From contig JAEWRI010000044.1 of the NCBI GenBank assembly GCA_023460085.1, forward strand, positions 62,001 to 126,000: a DNA stretch of 64,000 nucleotides. Reading direction: 5' to 3'. Positions within the stretch are counted from its first letter, which is position 1. Every line of letters begins with the position of its first letter. The DNA is from Bacillota bacterium. GTDB taxonomy: Bacteria; Bacillota; Clostridia; Christensenellales; SZUA-584. The notes under the pieces were generated by a model, which searched no databases, had not been told where the DNA came from, and worked only from the letters and a program-made list of their open reading frames with translations. This document shows positions 17,589-27,566 of this stretch, one piece after another. The position numbers and the translations under genes are program-made.

Positions 17589-20039
17589 TCAAACCGGCTC
17601 CAATCCCCATATCTGCCGGTTGTATTCCGCCACCGTCCTGTCAGAGCTGAAAAAGCCCGCTCCGGCAGTGTTGGCTGCCGCCCTTCGCGTCCATCCTTCC
17701 GCGTCGGAATAGGTTTCCATCACCTGCGCAAAAGCCTTGTCATATGCGTCAAAATCGTACAGCAAAAAGTATTTATCCGCGCGGTCGTAGTCTCCCGTCA
17801 GCAGCGAATTGTATATGCCGCGGAAAAGCTCCCTATCGTCCACGGGCAGCGTGCCATCCACCAGGCGGGACAGCGCCCCGCGGATGCGCGCATCCTTTTC
17901 AAAGAAATCCATCGGACGGTACGTACCCGATGCCTCGAGCCGGGCTATCTCCTCCGCGTGCGCGCCGAATATGAAAATGTTGTCCTCTCCCACCTGCTGA
18001 AGCATCTCAACATTCGCACCGTCCAGCGTACCCAGCGTGAGCGCACCGTTCAGCATAAACTTCATGTTGCCTGTGCCGGAGGCTTCCCGGCCCGCGGTGG
18101 ATAGCTGCTCGCTGAGTTCGGTCGCAGGAATGAGCTTCTCAGCCAGCGATACGTTGTAGTTCTCGAGGAATACGACCTTCATCCGATCCTTCGTACGGGG
18201 ATCGCTGTCCAGGAGCGCCCCCACCGCGCTGATAAGCCGGATGATGGTCTTGGCCTTGTGGTAACCGGGCGATGCCTTCGCGCCGAACAGAAACGCAACG
18301 GGCTGCGGCAGCGAAAAGCCCGGCTCCTCCGTCATACGGTTATAGAGGTGCAGTATGTGCAGCACCTTCAGCAGCTGCCGCTTGTACTCGTGCAGCCGCT
18401 TGGCCTGCGTATCGAATACCCAATCCGGATTCAGCTCCGCACCCTGCGCGGCGTGTATATGCTCCGCGAACGCGCGCTTGTTCTCACGTTTCACCTCGGC
18501 GAACTCCGCAAGAAACTTCTGGTTCGCGGTATGCTTCCTGAGTTTCTCCAGCTCGTTCCAATCCCTGAGAAAGCCGCCGCCGATGGTATCCGCGATGAGC
18601 TCCATAAGCTTCGGGTTGGCGGAAGCCAGCCAGCGCCGCGGCGTGATGCCGTTGGTGATGGCGAGGAACTTGGCGGGAGCGATGGCGTAAAAGTCGCGGA
18701 AAGTTTTGGTTTTGAGAATATCGCCATGCAGCTGGGATACGCCGTTGACGTGCGCGCATACCGCGATGCACAGGTTGGCCATGCGGATTTCGTCGTAGGC
18801 GATTACGGACATCTTCGAGATGCGATCCCAGTCGCCCGGAAAGCGCTTCCAAAGCTGATCGCTGAACTTGTCGTTGATGGCTTTGACGAGGGAATATATG
18901 CGCGGCAGCAGCGATTTGAACAGCTGCTCCGGCCACGCCTCCAGCGCTTCCTGCATCACGGTATGGTTGGTATAGTTGAACATGCGGCTGACGATGCCAT
19001 ACGCTTCGTCCCAGCCCATGTGCTCCTCGTCCAGCAGTATGCGCATCAGCTCCGGGATGGCCAGCGTGGGATGCGTATCGTTGATCTGCAGCACCGCCTT
19101 TTCCGGCAGCGTGCGCAAATCGCCGTACTGGCGCTTGTGCTCCCGTACGATGTTCTGCACCGTCGCGGAGGCAAGGAAGTAAAACTGCTTCAGCCGAAGC
19201 AGCCGCCCGGCGATATGATCGTCCTCCGGATAGAGCACCTTGGAGATGGACTCGGCCAGCTCCTTCTGCTGTATCATACAGGCGTAGTCGCCCTTGTTGA
19301 ACGACTGCAGATCGAACTCGGTGGGGCACTCCGCGCGCCATAGCCGCAGCGTCGCGGGCATCCTCGATTCATAGCCCATCACGGGCATGTCGTAGGGAAT
19401 GGCGTTCACGGCCTGGTAGTCCCGGTGTACAATGCTGAGCCCGTCCTTCGTCCAGATCTCGTCCACGGCACCGCCGAAGCGCACCTGCACCGCCTCGCCC
19501 CGCCGCTCGATTTCCCAGACATCGCCCTTCTGTGTCCAGTCGTCCGGTTCCTCCACCTGCGCGCCGTCCACGATGCGCTGACGGAATATGCCGTATTCGT
19601 AGCGGATACCGCAGCCCACCGCGGGCAGATTCAGCGTGGACAGCGAGTCCAGCAGGCACGCCGCCAGCCGCCCGAGGCCGCCGTTGCCGAGGCCCGCCTC
19701 GTTCTCCTGCTCCTCCAGCTTCTCCAGCGGATACCCGATTTCGCGCAGTGCCTCGCGGTATTCATCCAGCGCGTTCAGGCTTACCATATTGTTGACGAGC
19801 GCGCGGCCCATCAAAAACTCCGCGGAGAGGTAATAGACCTTCTTGAGCCCGCGTTTGCGCGCTTCCTCCACCGCGGCGACCCACTGCTCCACAATGCGAT
19901 CCCGCACGGTAAGCGCCACCGACTGGAACATCTCCTCGTCAGAAGCCGTCTCCAGCGTGCGCCCGTAGTATCGTGTCAGTTTGCCTTCGATATTTTCGCG
20001 GATGCGCCTTGCGCTCTCCCTTTTGATTTCACTAGCCAA
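17589..20039 (-). CDS. glgP: Glycogen/maltodextrin phosphorylase
   Basis: Releases glucose 1-phosphate from the non-reducing ends of glycogen, using pyridoxal phosphate. The 816-residue length is typical. Seen are YYLSAEFLMGRALVNNM, the GLGNGGLGRLAACLLDS loop, LHEYKRQLLKVLHI, and the PLP site with its lysine in GTGNMKFMLNGALTLGTLDG. Together with the glgB, glgC, glgD and glgA genes upstream and the GH13 enzyme downstream it makes synthesis and breakdown part of one transcription unit. The gap to glgA is 64 bases, without a clear terminator. Confidence 0.96.
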   Translation of the reverse strand: MASEIKRESARRIRENIEGKLTRYYGRTLETASDEEMFQSVALTVRDRIVEQWVAAVEEARKRGLKKVYYLSAEFLMGRALVNNMVSLNALDEYREALREIGYPLEKLEEQENEAGLGNGGLGRLAACLLDSLSTLNLPAVGCGIRYEYGIFRQRIVDGAQVEEPDDWTQKGDVWEIERRGEAVQVRFGGAVDEIWTKDGLSIVHRDYQAVNAIPYDMPVMGYESRMPATLRLWRAECPTEFDLQSFNKGDYACMIQQKELAESISKVLYPEDDHIAGRLLRLKQFYFLASATVQNIVREHKRQYGDLRTLPEKAVLQINDTHPTLAIPELMRILLDEEHMGWDEAYGIVSRMFNYTNHTVMQEALEAWPEQLFKSLLPRIYSLVKAINDKFSDQLWKRFPGDWDRISKMSVIAYDEIRMANLCIAVCAHVNGVSQLHGDILKTKTFRDFYAIAPAKFLAITNGITPRRWLASANPKLMELIADTIGGGFLRDWNELEKLRKHTANQKFLAEFAEVKRENKRAFAEHIHAAQGAELNPDWVFDTQAKRLHEYKRQLLKVLHILHLYNRMTEEPGFSLPQPVAFLFGAKASPGYHKAKTIIRLISAVGALLDSDPRTKDRMKVVFLENYNVSLAEKLIPATELSEQLSTAGREASGTGNMKFMLNGALTLGTLDGANVEMLQQVGEDNIFIFGAHAEEIARLEASGTYRPMDFFEKDARIRGALSRLVDGTLPVDDRELFRGIYNSLLTGDYDRADKYFLLYDFDAYDKAFAQVMETYSDAEGWTRRAAANTAGAGFFSSDRTVAEYNRQIWGLEPV

Positions 20040-20103
20040 ATCCCGCCCTCCGTCGATGCAAAATCCCAGCTGCTCTCATTCTATGGTTTTCCCATGCCGC
20101 CTG

Positions 20104-21594
20104 TCAATTTGCAGAAATTTCCTCACCGCCCGGCCGCATCGCGATATACAGCGCGGCGTAAGACATCGCGCTCCTCGCAAAGCTCCAGTCCTGTGTCATG
20201 CCCGCCTGCCGCAGCGCCGAGAACGATGCCTCGTCGGCGCAGATACGCAGCGCATAGCGTACCGCCGCCAGCATCTCGTGCGCGTTGTAGTTGTCGAACG
20301 AAAAACCGTTGCCTTCGCGCGTGAATTCATTCCACGGCTTCACGGTATCCTTAAGGCCTCCCGTGGCGCGCACGACGGGCAGCGTGCCATAGCGCATCGC
20401 GATCATCTGCGAGATACCGCAAGGCTCGAAGCGTGACGGCATCAGCAGAAAGTCGCCGCCCGCGTAGACGCGGTGAGACAGTGCGTCGTCAAAACGCAGC
20501 AGCGCGCGCACACGCCCCGGATACCGGCTCTCCGCGTCGCGGAAGAACCCTTCGTATTCCGCTTCGCCCGTCCCCAGCAGCGCGAAGCTCATGCCCTCCT
20601 GCATCATCTCGTCGAATACGCGCAGCACGAGGTCCAATCCCTTCTGCTTCGTCAGCCGTGTCACCATGCATACGAGAGGCGCGGCGGCGTCCAGACCCAG
20701 CTCCGCGCAGAGCGCCTGCTTGCACGCCTGCTTGCCGCCGGGAGAGGCCGCGCTGTAGTGCTCCGCAATCTTCTCATCCGTCTCGGGATTGAACGCCTGC
20801 GTATCGATGCCGTTGAGTATGCCCACCATATCGTCGGCGCGCGCCGAGAGTATCCCTTCCAGTCCTTCCCCGAAATACGGCGTGCGCACCTCCTGCGCGT
20901 AGGTAGGGCTCACGGTGACGAGCTTGTCCGCGAACGTGATGCCCGCCTTCATGAAGTTGGCGCAGCCGTAGTGCTCCACGAACTGCGGCTGGTTGTAGTG
21001 CGCGTCGATGCCCAGCAGCTCCGAAACAAAACCGAAGTCATACTTGCCCTGATATGCGAGACTGTGCATCGCGAGCAGCGTGCTGCAGCTGCCCTGCGGC
21101 TTTCCCTGATACTGCGTTTTGACGAGCATTGGCATCATCGCGGTGTGCCAGTCGTTCACATGCAGCACATCCGGGGCAAACCCGGCGGCGGGCAGCGCCT
21201 CCAGCACAGCGCGCGAAAAGAAAGCGTACTGCTCTCCCTCAAAGTTTCCCCCGCCGTATATCCACTGTCCGAAGTAATATTCGTTGTCGATGAGGTACAC
21301 CGGGAGTCCGTCCCAATCCAACAGCTCCAGCCCGGCATACTGCGAGCGCCAGCCCAGCTGCACCGAGAAGCTCGCGAGGTGCTGTACACGGTCGGCGTAT
21401 TGTTCCTTGATGATGCGGTGGTACGGCAGCACCAGACGCACATCAAAACCCAGGCTCTTCAGCGCGCGAGGCAACGTACCCGCCACGTCTGCAAGGCCTC
21501 CCGTTTTGGCGAACGGCGCACATTCGGCAGCGGCCATCAGCACGGTGGGCGGCGTGGATTGTTTTCTGGCTTTCAGCATCGCGGCGATGTCCAT
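20104..21594 (-). CDS. glgA: Glycogen synthase (ADP-glucose type)
   Basis: Transfers glucose from ADP-glucose to the growing alpha-1,4 chain; GT5 family. The 496-residue protein has the N-terminal ADP-binding motif KTGGLADVAG at about residues 30-39, VLHVNDWHTA, and the C-terminal MPSRFEPCGISQMIAM and GTLPVVRATGGLKDT segments. The ATG at 21594 begins one base after the glgD stop, so the upstream in-frame codons inside glgD are not used. Bacterial length is usually about 480. Confidence 0.96.
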   Translation of the reverse strand: MDIAAMLKARKQSTPPTVLMAAAECAPFAKTGGLADVAGTLPRALKSLGFDVRLVLPYHRIIKEQYADRVQHLASFSVQLGWRSQYAGLELLDWDGLPVYLIDNEYYFGQWIYGGGNFEGEQYAFFSRAVLEALPAAGFAPDVLHVNDWHTAMMPMLVKTQYQGKPQGSCSTLLAMHSLAYQGKYDFGFVSELLGIDAHYNQPQFVEHYGCANFMKAGITFADKLVTVSPTYAQEVRTPYFGEGLEGILSARADDMVGILNGIDTQAFNPETDEKIAEHYSAASPGGKQACKQALCAELGLDAAAPLVCMVTRLTKQKGLDLVLRVFDEMMQEGMSFALLGTGEAEYEGFFRDAESRYPGRVRALLRFDDALSHRVYAGGDFLLMPSRFEPCGISQMIAMRYGTLPVVRATGGLKDTVKPWNEFTREGNGFSFDNYNAHEMLAAVRYALRICADEASFSALRQAGMTQDWSFARSAMSYAALYIAMRPGGEEISAN

Positions 21595-21595
21595 G

Positions 21596-22720
21596 CTACA
21601 GCACCGAGCCTTTCCGGATAATCGCCGGGTAACTCGCATCACCGACGAGTGTGCGTCCCTCGCGAATGCGGCAGTCCTTGTCGACGATCACATTTTCCAG
21701 CACACAATTCTTACCAATTTCGCACTCCTGCATGAGTATGCAACCCTTCACGCGTGCGCCCTTGGCGACGCGCACGCCGCGGAAGAGCATGCTGTCCTCC
21801 ACCGTCCCGCCGATGATGCAGCCGTTGGCGAGCAGGCTGTTGCTCACATTCGCGTGGCTGCTGTACTTCACGGGCGCCTCATCCTTTACCTTGGTGTACA
21901 CCGGCTGTCCGGTATAAAACAGGTCCTTCTGAACCTTCTCGCTCAACATATCCATGTTGAGATCGTAGAACGTGTTGACCGAATCCAGCCGTCCCACATA
22001 CCCCGTATGCTCCACCGCGAGTATGCGCAGGTTGTTTCCGTTGCGCAGTATCGCGTCGCCGATGAAGTCGTAATGACCGTGCGCGATGCTCCGGTCGATG
22101 AGGTATTCCAGCAGACTCTTGTGGATCATAAACACGTCCATGCAGATCTTGTCCGACCGGGAATACTTGAACTCATACTCCATATCCGTCACCCAGCCGT
22201 TTTCGTCGGTGAACAGCCGGAGCTCGCGATGCCGTTCCGCTTCCTCATTGTTCTTCTGTACGCTGTACAGCAGTGTGATGTCCGCCTGAGACTCGATATG
22301 ACGCTTGAACATGGTGTTGTAGGTGGCGGTGAACACCGTGCTGGCACCCGTCAGCAGGCAGTAGGGCTGCGGCGCGCGGTGGATATAGGATATGTTGGAT
22401 TTGATGGCATCCGAAATGCCGCGGTAAATGCCGGTATTCTCGGCATAGTCAAACGGCGGCAGTATAAAAAGGCCGTCTATCTTGCGCGAAAGATCCCATT
22501 CCTTTCCCGATCCTACGTGATCCATCAGCGACTGATAGTTCTTCTGCGTGATGATTCCCACGTTGCGTATGCCGCTGTTCACGAGGTTGGACAGGTGAAA
22601 GTCGATGACGCGGTAGCGTCCGCCCACCGGCAGCGCGGCGATGGAGCGCTTCAGCACCAGCTCGCGCAGGTTGTAGTTTTCTTCTCCGGCATAGATGAGG
22701 CCGAAAACGTCCTTTATCAT
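21596..22720 (-). CDS. glgD: GlgD, non-catalytic partner of ADP-glucose pyrophosphorylase
   Basis: GlgD pairs with GlgC in Firmicutes and modulates the enzyme that makes ADP-glucose. The 374-residue protein has the nucleotidyltransferase fold (LPVGGRYRVIDFHLSN) and the C-terminal left-handed helix repeats, but the N-terminal GGxGxRL loop of catalytic subunits is replaced by IYAGEENYNLREL, which marks it as GlgD. Its ATG overlaps the glgC stop (ATGA), so subunits are made together. Confidence 0.95.
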   Translation of the reverse strand: MIKDVFGLIYAGEENYNLRELVLKRSIAALPVGGRYRVIDFHLSNLVNSGIRNVGIITQKNYQSLMDHVGSGKEWDLSRKIDGLFILPPFDYAENTGIYRGISDAIKSNISYIHRAPQPYCLLTGASTVFTATYNTMFKRHIESQADITLLYSVQKNNEEAERHRELRLFTDENGWVTDMEYEFKYSRSDKICMDVFMIHKSLLEYLIDRSIAHGHYDFIGDAILRNGNNLRILAVEHTGYVGRLDSVNTFYDLNMDMLSEKVQKDLFYTGQPVYTKVKDEAPVKYSSHANVSNSLLANGCIIGGTVEDSMLFRGVRVAKGARVKGCILMQECEIGKNCVLENVIVDKDCRIREGRTLVGDASYPAIIRKGSVL

Positions 22721-23937
22721 ACGTACACCTCCTCCGGCGCTTCACACTGGGCCGCGGCGCATTCGCTTCCCGGCTCCACCGAAGCCCCCTCCGGCACCTC
22801 CGCGCCCGGCGCGACGCGCACGCGCTGCCCGATGACGGTCAGCTTCCTGTCCCCGCCGATACGGCAGCCCCGCCCTACCGTCACATCCTCGTCGATGATC
22901 GTCTTATCCACCACGCAGTCCGGGCCGATAACGGTATTCTGCATGATGATGCTGTTGCGCACCACCGCGCCCGCCATCACCTTGACTTCCGGAAACAGCA
23001 CGCTGTTTTCCACGCGCCCGTAGATGTGGCAGCCTTCCGAGACAATGCTCGTTTTGGTGGCGGCGTCCTTGCCTACAAAATGCGGCGGCTGGTTGGGGTT
23101 CCGCGAGAATATGCGCCACGTCGGGTCGAACAGATCAAACTCCGGGTGATCCTGCAGCAGCTCCATATTGGCCTCCCAAAGGCTCTGCAGCGTGCCCACG
23201 TCCTTCCAATACCCGCCAAAGGTATAGGCAAAGACAAACTCTCCCGCGGCCACCATCTTCGGGATAATATCGCGGCCAAAATCGTTGGATGAATCCCGGT
23301 CCTGGCTGTCTCGGTAAAGCCAGGATTTCACCTTCCGCCAGTTGAAGATATATACGCCCATGGAAGCAAGATCGCTCTTGGGCATCCTGGGCTTTTCCTC
23401 GAACTCATTAATGCGCCCGGTTTCGTCCGTGTTCATAATGCCGTAGCGCGAGGCCTCCTTCAGCGGCACGCGAATCACCGCGATGGTCGCGTCGGCCTCC
23501 TTTTCGATGTGCGCCTTGAGCATGGCGCTGTAGTCCATCTTATAGATATGATCGCCGGACAACACCAACAGATAGTCCGGATCGTACCGATCGATAAAAA
23601 AGCTGTTCTGCAAAATCGCGTTGGCCGTGCCGGAATACCATTCCCCGCGCTCGCCCTTCATATACGGCGGCAGTATAAACACGCCGCCGCTGTTGATGTC
23701 AAGATCCCACGGAGCGCCGGTTCCGATGTACGCGTTGAGCTCCAGCGGCTGGTACTGCGTCAGCACGCCCACCGTATCGATGCCGGAGTTGGTGCAGTTG
23801 GACAGCGCAAAATCGATAATGCGATATTTTCCTCCATAGGGTACAGCGGGCTTCGCCCGGGTTTTTGTCAGCACACCCAGCCGTGAACCCTGCCCGCCCG
23901 CAAGCAGCATTGCGATGAATTTCTTTTTATTGACCAT
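22717..23937 (-). CDS. glgC: Glucose-1-phosphate adenylyltransferase, catalytic subunit
   Basis: Makes ADP-glucose from ATP and glucose 1-phosphate, the committed step of glycogen synthesis. The 406-residue protein shows the catalytic loop LLAGGQGSRLGVLTKTRAKP at residues 9-28, YRIIDFALSNC and the sugar-phosphate region with FEEKPRMPKS, then hexapeptide repeats. AAGGAGG lies 8 bases before the ATG at 23937, which overlaps the end of glgB; a longer frame reading into glgB is not needed. Confidence 0.96.
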   Translation of the reverse strand: MVNKKKFIAMLLAGGQGSRLGVLTKTRAKPAVPYGGKYRIIDFALSNCTNSGIDTVGVLTQYQPLELNAYIGTGAPWDLDINSGGVFILPPYMKGERGEWYSGTANAILQNSFFIDRYDPDYLLVLSGDHIYKMDYSAMLKAHIEKEADATIAVIRVPLKEASRYGIMNTDETGRINEFEEKPRMPKSDLASMGVYIFNWRKVKSWLYRDSQDRDSSNDFGRDIIPKMVAAGEFVFAYTFGGYWKDVGTLQSLWEANMELLQDHPEFDLFDPTWRIFSRNPNQPPHFVGKDAATKTSIVSEGCHIYGRVENSVLFPEVKVMAGAVVRNSIIMQNTVIGPDCVVDKTIIDEDVTVGRGCRIGGDRKLTVIGQRVRVAPGAEVPEGASVEPGSECAAAQCEAPEEVYV

Positions 23938-25849
23938 CCTCACGCACCTCCTTAAGATCCTCCGCAAAAACATAATACACCGCGGAAAGCGGCGGTATGC
24001 ATAATTCCGCGTGATATGGCAGGCCGGCAAAGCCGCCCTCCCGCGCGGAAACTCTTTTTTCAATTTTCATGCCTGTGCCGCCGTATTCCTCCGCGTCACT
24101 GCAGAAAGCCAGCGACAGTGTTCCGTTGGCGGGCAGACCGACGGGCCAGCTTTCCACCGGCACCGGCGTAAAGTTGAAGGCGCAAACCATGCGCTGCGGG
24201 GCAGGCCCGATGCCCGTTCTCAGGAAGCACAGACAGCTGCGGCTGGTGTCATCCACATTAAGCCACGCAAACCCTTCCCATCCGTCCTCCGCCTCGTACA
24301 GCGCCGGATGAGATAAATAACATTCTCCGAGATCCCTCACGCAGCGCTGTATCTGCGCGTGACGCGGATAGTCGAGCAGAAACCAGTCCAGCGGACGCTT
24401 GGGGTCCCATTCGATGAACTGTCCGAACTCGCCGCCCATAAAATTCAGTTTCTTGCCGGGGTGCGCAAACATGAAGCCGTACAATGCGCGCAGCGAGGAG
24501 AACTTTTCATCATAGCTGCCAAACATTTTGTCCAGCATGGACTTTTTGCCGTGCACGACCTCGTCGTGCGAATAGGCCAGCACAAAGTGCTCCGAAAACG
24601 CGTAATGAAGCGAAAAGGTCAGCTTATTGTGGTTGAACTGCCGGAAGAAATGATCCATGGACATGTACGAAAGCGTGTCATGCATGAAGCCCATGTTCCA
24701 CTTGAACGAGAAGCCCAATCCGCCCTCGGGCACCGGCTTCGTGATGCCCGGATAAGACGTGGACTCCTCCGCCACCATGATCGCGCCGGGATGACGCGTA
24801 TGAACCGTGGCGTTGAGCTTGCGTAAAAACGCTTCCGCGGAAAGGTCGATGTTGCCGCCGTGTTCGTTGGGGACAAACTCGCCCGGGTTCCGCGCATAGT
24901 CAAGGTACAACATGGAGGTTACCGCATCCACGCGCAAACCGTCCACGTGGTATACGTCCAGCAGCATCATGGCGCTGGAAACGAGAAACGATACGACCTC
25001 CGGACGCTGATAGTTAAAGATCAGCGTCCCCCACTGAGGGTGGTTGGCCTGTACCGGATTCTGATGTTCAAACAGGCAAGTCCCGTCAAAGCGTGCGAGC
25101 CCGTGGGCGTCTTTCGGGAAGTGCGCGGGCACCCAATCGACAATCACCCCGATGCCCCGGCTGTGCATTACATCCACGAAATACATGAAATCCTGCGGCG
25201 TGCCGTAACGGCTGGTGATGGCGAAGTAACCCGTCACCTGATACCCCCACGAGCCGTCGAAGGGGTACTCGTTGATGGGCAGCAGCTCCACATGGGTGTA
25301 GTGCATCGCTGCAAGATAGTCCGCCAGTTCCTCCGCCACCTCGCGCAGGCTGACGTAATCGTAGCCTTCCTTTGTGCGCCACGAGCCGATGTGCATCTCG
25401 TAAATGGACATGGGAGAAGTAAAAATGCTCCGCGCATTCCGCTGCTGCAGAAACGCGCCGTCGCGCCACTCGTACCCCTCAAGGCTCCATACCTTGGACG
25501 CGGTGCGGGGCGCTACCTCTCCGTGAACCGCGAATGGGTCAGACTTGAACTGCACGCATCCGTCACTGCCGGTCACGTGGTATTTATAGTTGCTGCCGTC
25601 GTTGAGGCCCGGTATCAGCGCAATAAAAACGCCGCCGGGCAGCTTCTCCATCGGGTTCGTACCAAAGTGCCAGTTGTTGAAATCACCCACCACACTGACG
25701 GCCTTCGCGTTCGGTGCCCATACGAGAAAGCGGTGCGCCTTCAGCTCCGGCACATAGTGACAGCCAAACACCCGGTATGCCTGCTGCGCCTCTCCGGTGT
25801 TAAACAGGTAAATTTCTTCTGTATTTGTATGCCGCGTATTTTCTTTCAT
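23927..25849 (-). CDS. glgB: 1,4-alpha-glucan branching enzyme
   Basis: Introduces alpha-1,6 branches in glycogen. The 640-residue GH13 protein has an N-terminal CBM48 domain (VSVVGDFNNW near residue 57), the barrel with the nucleophile Asp in VDGLRVDAVTSML, acid Glu in MVAEESTSYPGI, third Asp in AYSHDEVVHG, and the branching-enzyme segment LNFMGGEFGQF before the C-terminal beta domain. First gene of the glycogen operon. No promoter could be picked with confidence in the 140 bases upstream, which separate it from the PfkB kinase gene on the same strand. Confidence 0.95.
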   Translation of the reverse strand: MKENTRHTNTEEIYLFNTGEAQQAYRVFGCHYVPELKAHRFLVWAPNAKAVSVVGDFNNWHFGTNPMEKLPGGVFIALIPGLNDGSNYKYHVTGSDGCVQFKSDPFAVHGEVAPRTASKVWSLEGYEWRDGAFLQQRNARSIFTSPMSIYEMHIGSWRTKEGYDYVSLREVAEELADYLAAMHYTHVELLPINEYPFDGSWGYQVTGYFAITSRYGTPQDFMYFVDVMHSRGIGVIVDWVPAHFPKDAHGLARFDGTCLFEHQNPVQANHPQWGTLIFNYQRPEVVSFLVSSAMMLLDVYHVDGLRVDAVTSMLYLDYARNPGEFVPNEHGGNIDLSAEAFLRKLNATVHTRHPGAIMVAEESTSYPGITKPVPEGGLGFSFKWNMGFMHDTLSYMSMDHFFRQFNHNKLTFSLHYAFSEHFVLAYSHDEVVHGKKSMLDKMFGSYDEKFSSLRALYGFMFAHPGKKLNFMGGEFGQFIEWDPKRPLDWFLLDYPRHAQIQRCVRDLGECYLSHPALYEAEDGWEGFAWLNVDDTSRSCLCFLRTGIGPAPQRMVCAFNFTPVPVESWPVGLPANGTLSLAFCSDAEEYGGTGMKIEKRVSAREGGFAGLPYHAELCIPPLSAVYYVFAEDLKEVREDGQ

Positions 25850-25990
25850 TCGTCCGTCCCCGATACAACAACCCTCCCGCTGCGGCCTTGCAGAGCGCCG
25901 GCAAATCCATCTGTAAGAAATATTCGATACGCTTTACGGCTTTCCCTTCCATTACTGAATCAAAAATTGGGACAGGATATTAAGAATCTG

Positions 25991-26950
25991 TTATATTTCC
26001 TGTACGCCCTCGCGGGATGCGCCGCGCATGAACGCCCCGATATTTTCCGGGCTGAAGGGCGCAGCCGAAGCGCCCAGATGCAGCGCCCCGAAGGCTCCGC
26101 ACGCGCACGCGAACTCCAGCGCCTCCCGAGTGCCCGCGCCGTCCAGCACGCTGTGAATGAGCCCCGCGCAGAAGGCGTCGCCGGATCCGGTGGTATCCAC
26201 CGCGCGGATTTGGTAAGCGGGAACATAGCCGGCAAAGCCCTCGCAGCACGCGTATACGCCGCGTTCGCCGAGCTTGATAACGACGTTTCGCGCCCCCGCG
26301 TCCAGAAAAACCCGCGCGGCTTCTTGCGCGCCGAGTCCATCCGTCAAGTGCGCGCTTTCATACTCGCTGGGCATAAACCAGTCCAGATACGGCAGGAACG
26401 CCCGGATGCCCGCCAGCTTCAGTCCCTTTTTGTCGGAGGACATGTCGGCAAACGTCAGCGCACCGCAGCGCTTCGCGTGCGCGAGCACTTGCGCCATACC
26501 GTCCTCCTCCAGCTTCACGCAGCCAAAGAAGCTTCCCACCGTAAGTGCACGGGCGTCCGCGATGGCGTTCATCGCTACATCGGCAAGGCAGAAATCGTAG
26601 TTGTTGCCGGGGCGCGTAATGATGTTCCTCTGCCCATTCGGAGAAATCAACACAACAGCGGCGCTCGTCACGGACTGATCTGACACCACAATATGCGCGG
26701 TATCTACACCCAGCGCGTGCAGCTCCGTCAGAAATATCCGCCCCAGTGCGTCGTCGCCGAGGCGGCAGGACAGGGCTACGCGGCGGCCCAGCTTTCTCAG
26801 CACCACCGCCTGATTCGCGGCATCGCCGCCCGTCACGAGCGATATGTCCTCTATGCGCGTATTGTCCCGGTCGAACAGCGTCCTGTCCGCGGGCCGTGCC
26901 GCGATGTCCATCACGGCAATACCCAGCGCCACTACGTCAATATGCTTCAT
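25991..26950 (-). CDS. PfkB-family carbohydrate kinase
   Basis: A 319-residue ribokinase-type sugar kinase. Seen are the N-terminal Gly motif TGGDAANQAVVLRKLG, the middle LGERGVYACCEGFAG region and the C-terminal catalytic motif DTTGSGDAFCAGLIHS with its base Asp and anion hole. These show phosphoryl transfer from ATP to a sugar hydroxyl, but not which sugar; ribose, fructose and nucleoside kinases all share them. The ATG at 26950 is chosen because the family starts close to this point, though its ribosome site is weak; an ATG 12 codons earlier follows GGGGG closely and is the alternative. It is on the glycogen strand, 141 bases before glgB. Confidence 0.85.
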   Translation of the reverse strand: MKHIDVVALGIAVMDIAARPADRTLFDRDNTRIEDISLVTGGDAANQAVVLRKLGRRVALSCRLGDDALGRIFLTELHALGVDTAHIVVSDQSVTSAAVVLISPNGQRNIITRPGNNYDFCLADVAMNAIADARALTVGSFFGCVKLEEDGMAQVLAHAKRCGALTFADMSSDKKGLKLAGIRAFLPYLDWFMPSEYESAHLTDGLGAQEAARVFLDAGARNVVIKLGERGVYACCEGFAGYVPAYQIRAVDTTGSGDAFCAGLIHSVLDGAGTREALEFACACGAFGALHLGASAAPFSPENIGAFMRGASREGVQEI

Positions 26951-27001
26951 AGCATCAATATACACCCTTTTCCCGCGCTTGCCCATATGCCCCCGCGATA
27001 T

Positions 27002-27032
27002 AAAAGGAGCCGCCCTTTTGGAGCAGCTCCTT
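27002..27032 (-). terminator. Hairpin after the DUF4234 gene
   Basis: AAGGAGC (27004-27010) pairs with GCTCCTT (27026-27032), with a T-rich stretch on the minus strand. It lies 22 bases after the stop of the gene at 27054. Confidence 0.6.
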
Positions 27033-27053
27033 CGCCGGATTCATGGTCTGGCA

Positions 27054-27521
27054 TCAGGCATACATATTGTAGTGTTCCGCGATCATGTTGCTGGACTTTG
27101 CCAGCTTGTAGATATAGATGAAAGGCCCGACGACGATCAGGGAGCCCAGTATGCCCCAGAGCCAATAATCGCTTGCGCTGAAGCTGTAGGGAAGGTTGCG
27201 GCGCTTCAGCTCATTGCCAATGCGGTTGGAAATCCTGTGGAACCATACGAGCGCGCCGATGCCTGCCGTAATGGGTGCGATAATGAAAATCAGCAGACAA
27301 AAATGCATCGTCTTTTTACCGTCGTAGCGGCTTGCGATCACGTTGATATCCTGCGAAATTCCCGAGTAGAATACGATAGGATAAATGCCAAGCGTGATAA
27401 TGCCAAGGAGAATCATTTTGAGCAGGCTTCGTTTGGTGTTGAGCTGTCCGACCGGCGCGGCGGACGGCTGGTACGCAGGCGGCTGGTACGGCGGGGCTTG
27501 CGGAGTCTGATACTCTGACAT
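27054..27521 (-). CDS. DUF4234-type small membrane protein
   Basis: A 155-residue protein with a Pro/Gln/Tyr-rich cytosolic start (about 25 residues), then about three membrane helices: the LLKMILLGIITLGIYPIVFY segment (about 34-53), the FCLLIFIIAPITAGIGALVW segment and the WGILGSLIVVGPFIYIY segment near the C-terminus. The pattern LGIITLGIYPIVFYS followed by ISNRIGNELKRRN matches what is known of DUF4234. No activity is known. It is monocistronic by appearance, with its own promoter and terminator. A 16-bp palindrome touches the -35 box. Confidence 0.7.
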   Translation of the reverse strand: MSEYQTPQAPPYQPPAYQPSAAPVGQLNTKRSLLKMILLGIITLGIYPIVFYSGISQDINVIASRYDGKKTMHFCLLIFIIAPITAGIGALVWFHRISNRIGNELKRRNLPYSFSASDYWLWGILGSLIVVGPFIYIYKLAKSSNMIAEHYNMYA

Positions 27522-27566
27522 GATAACTACCCTCCAGTAATTATAATATTTTGTAAGGCCGTGTCC

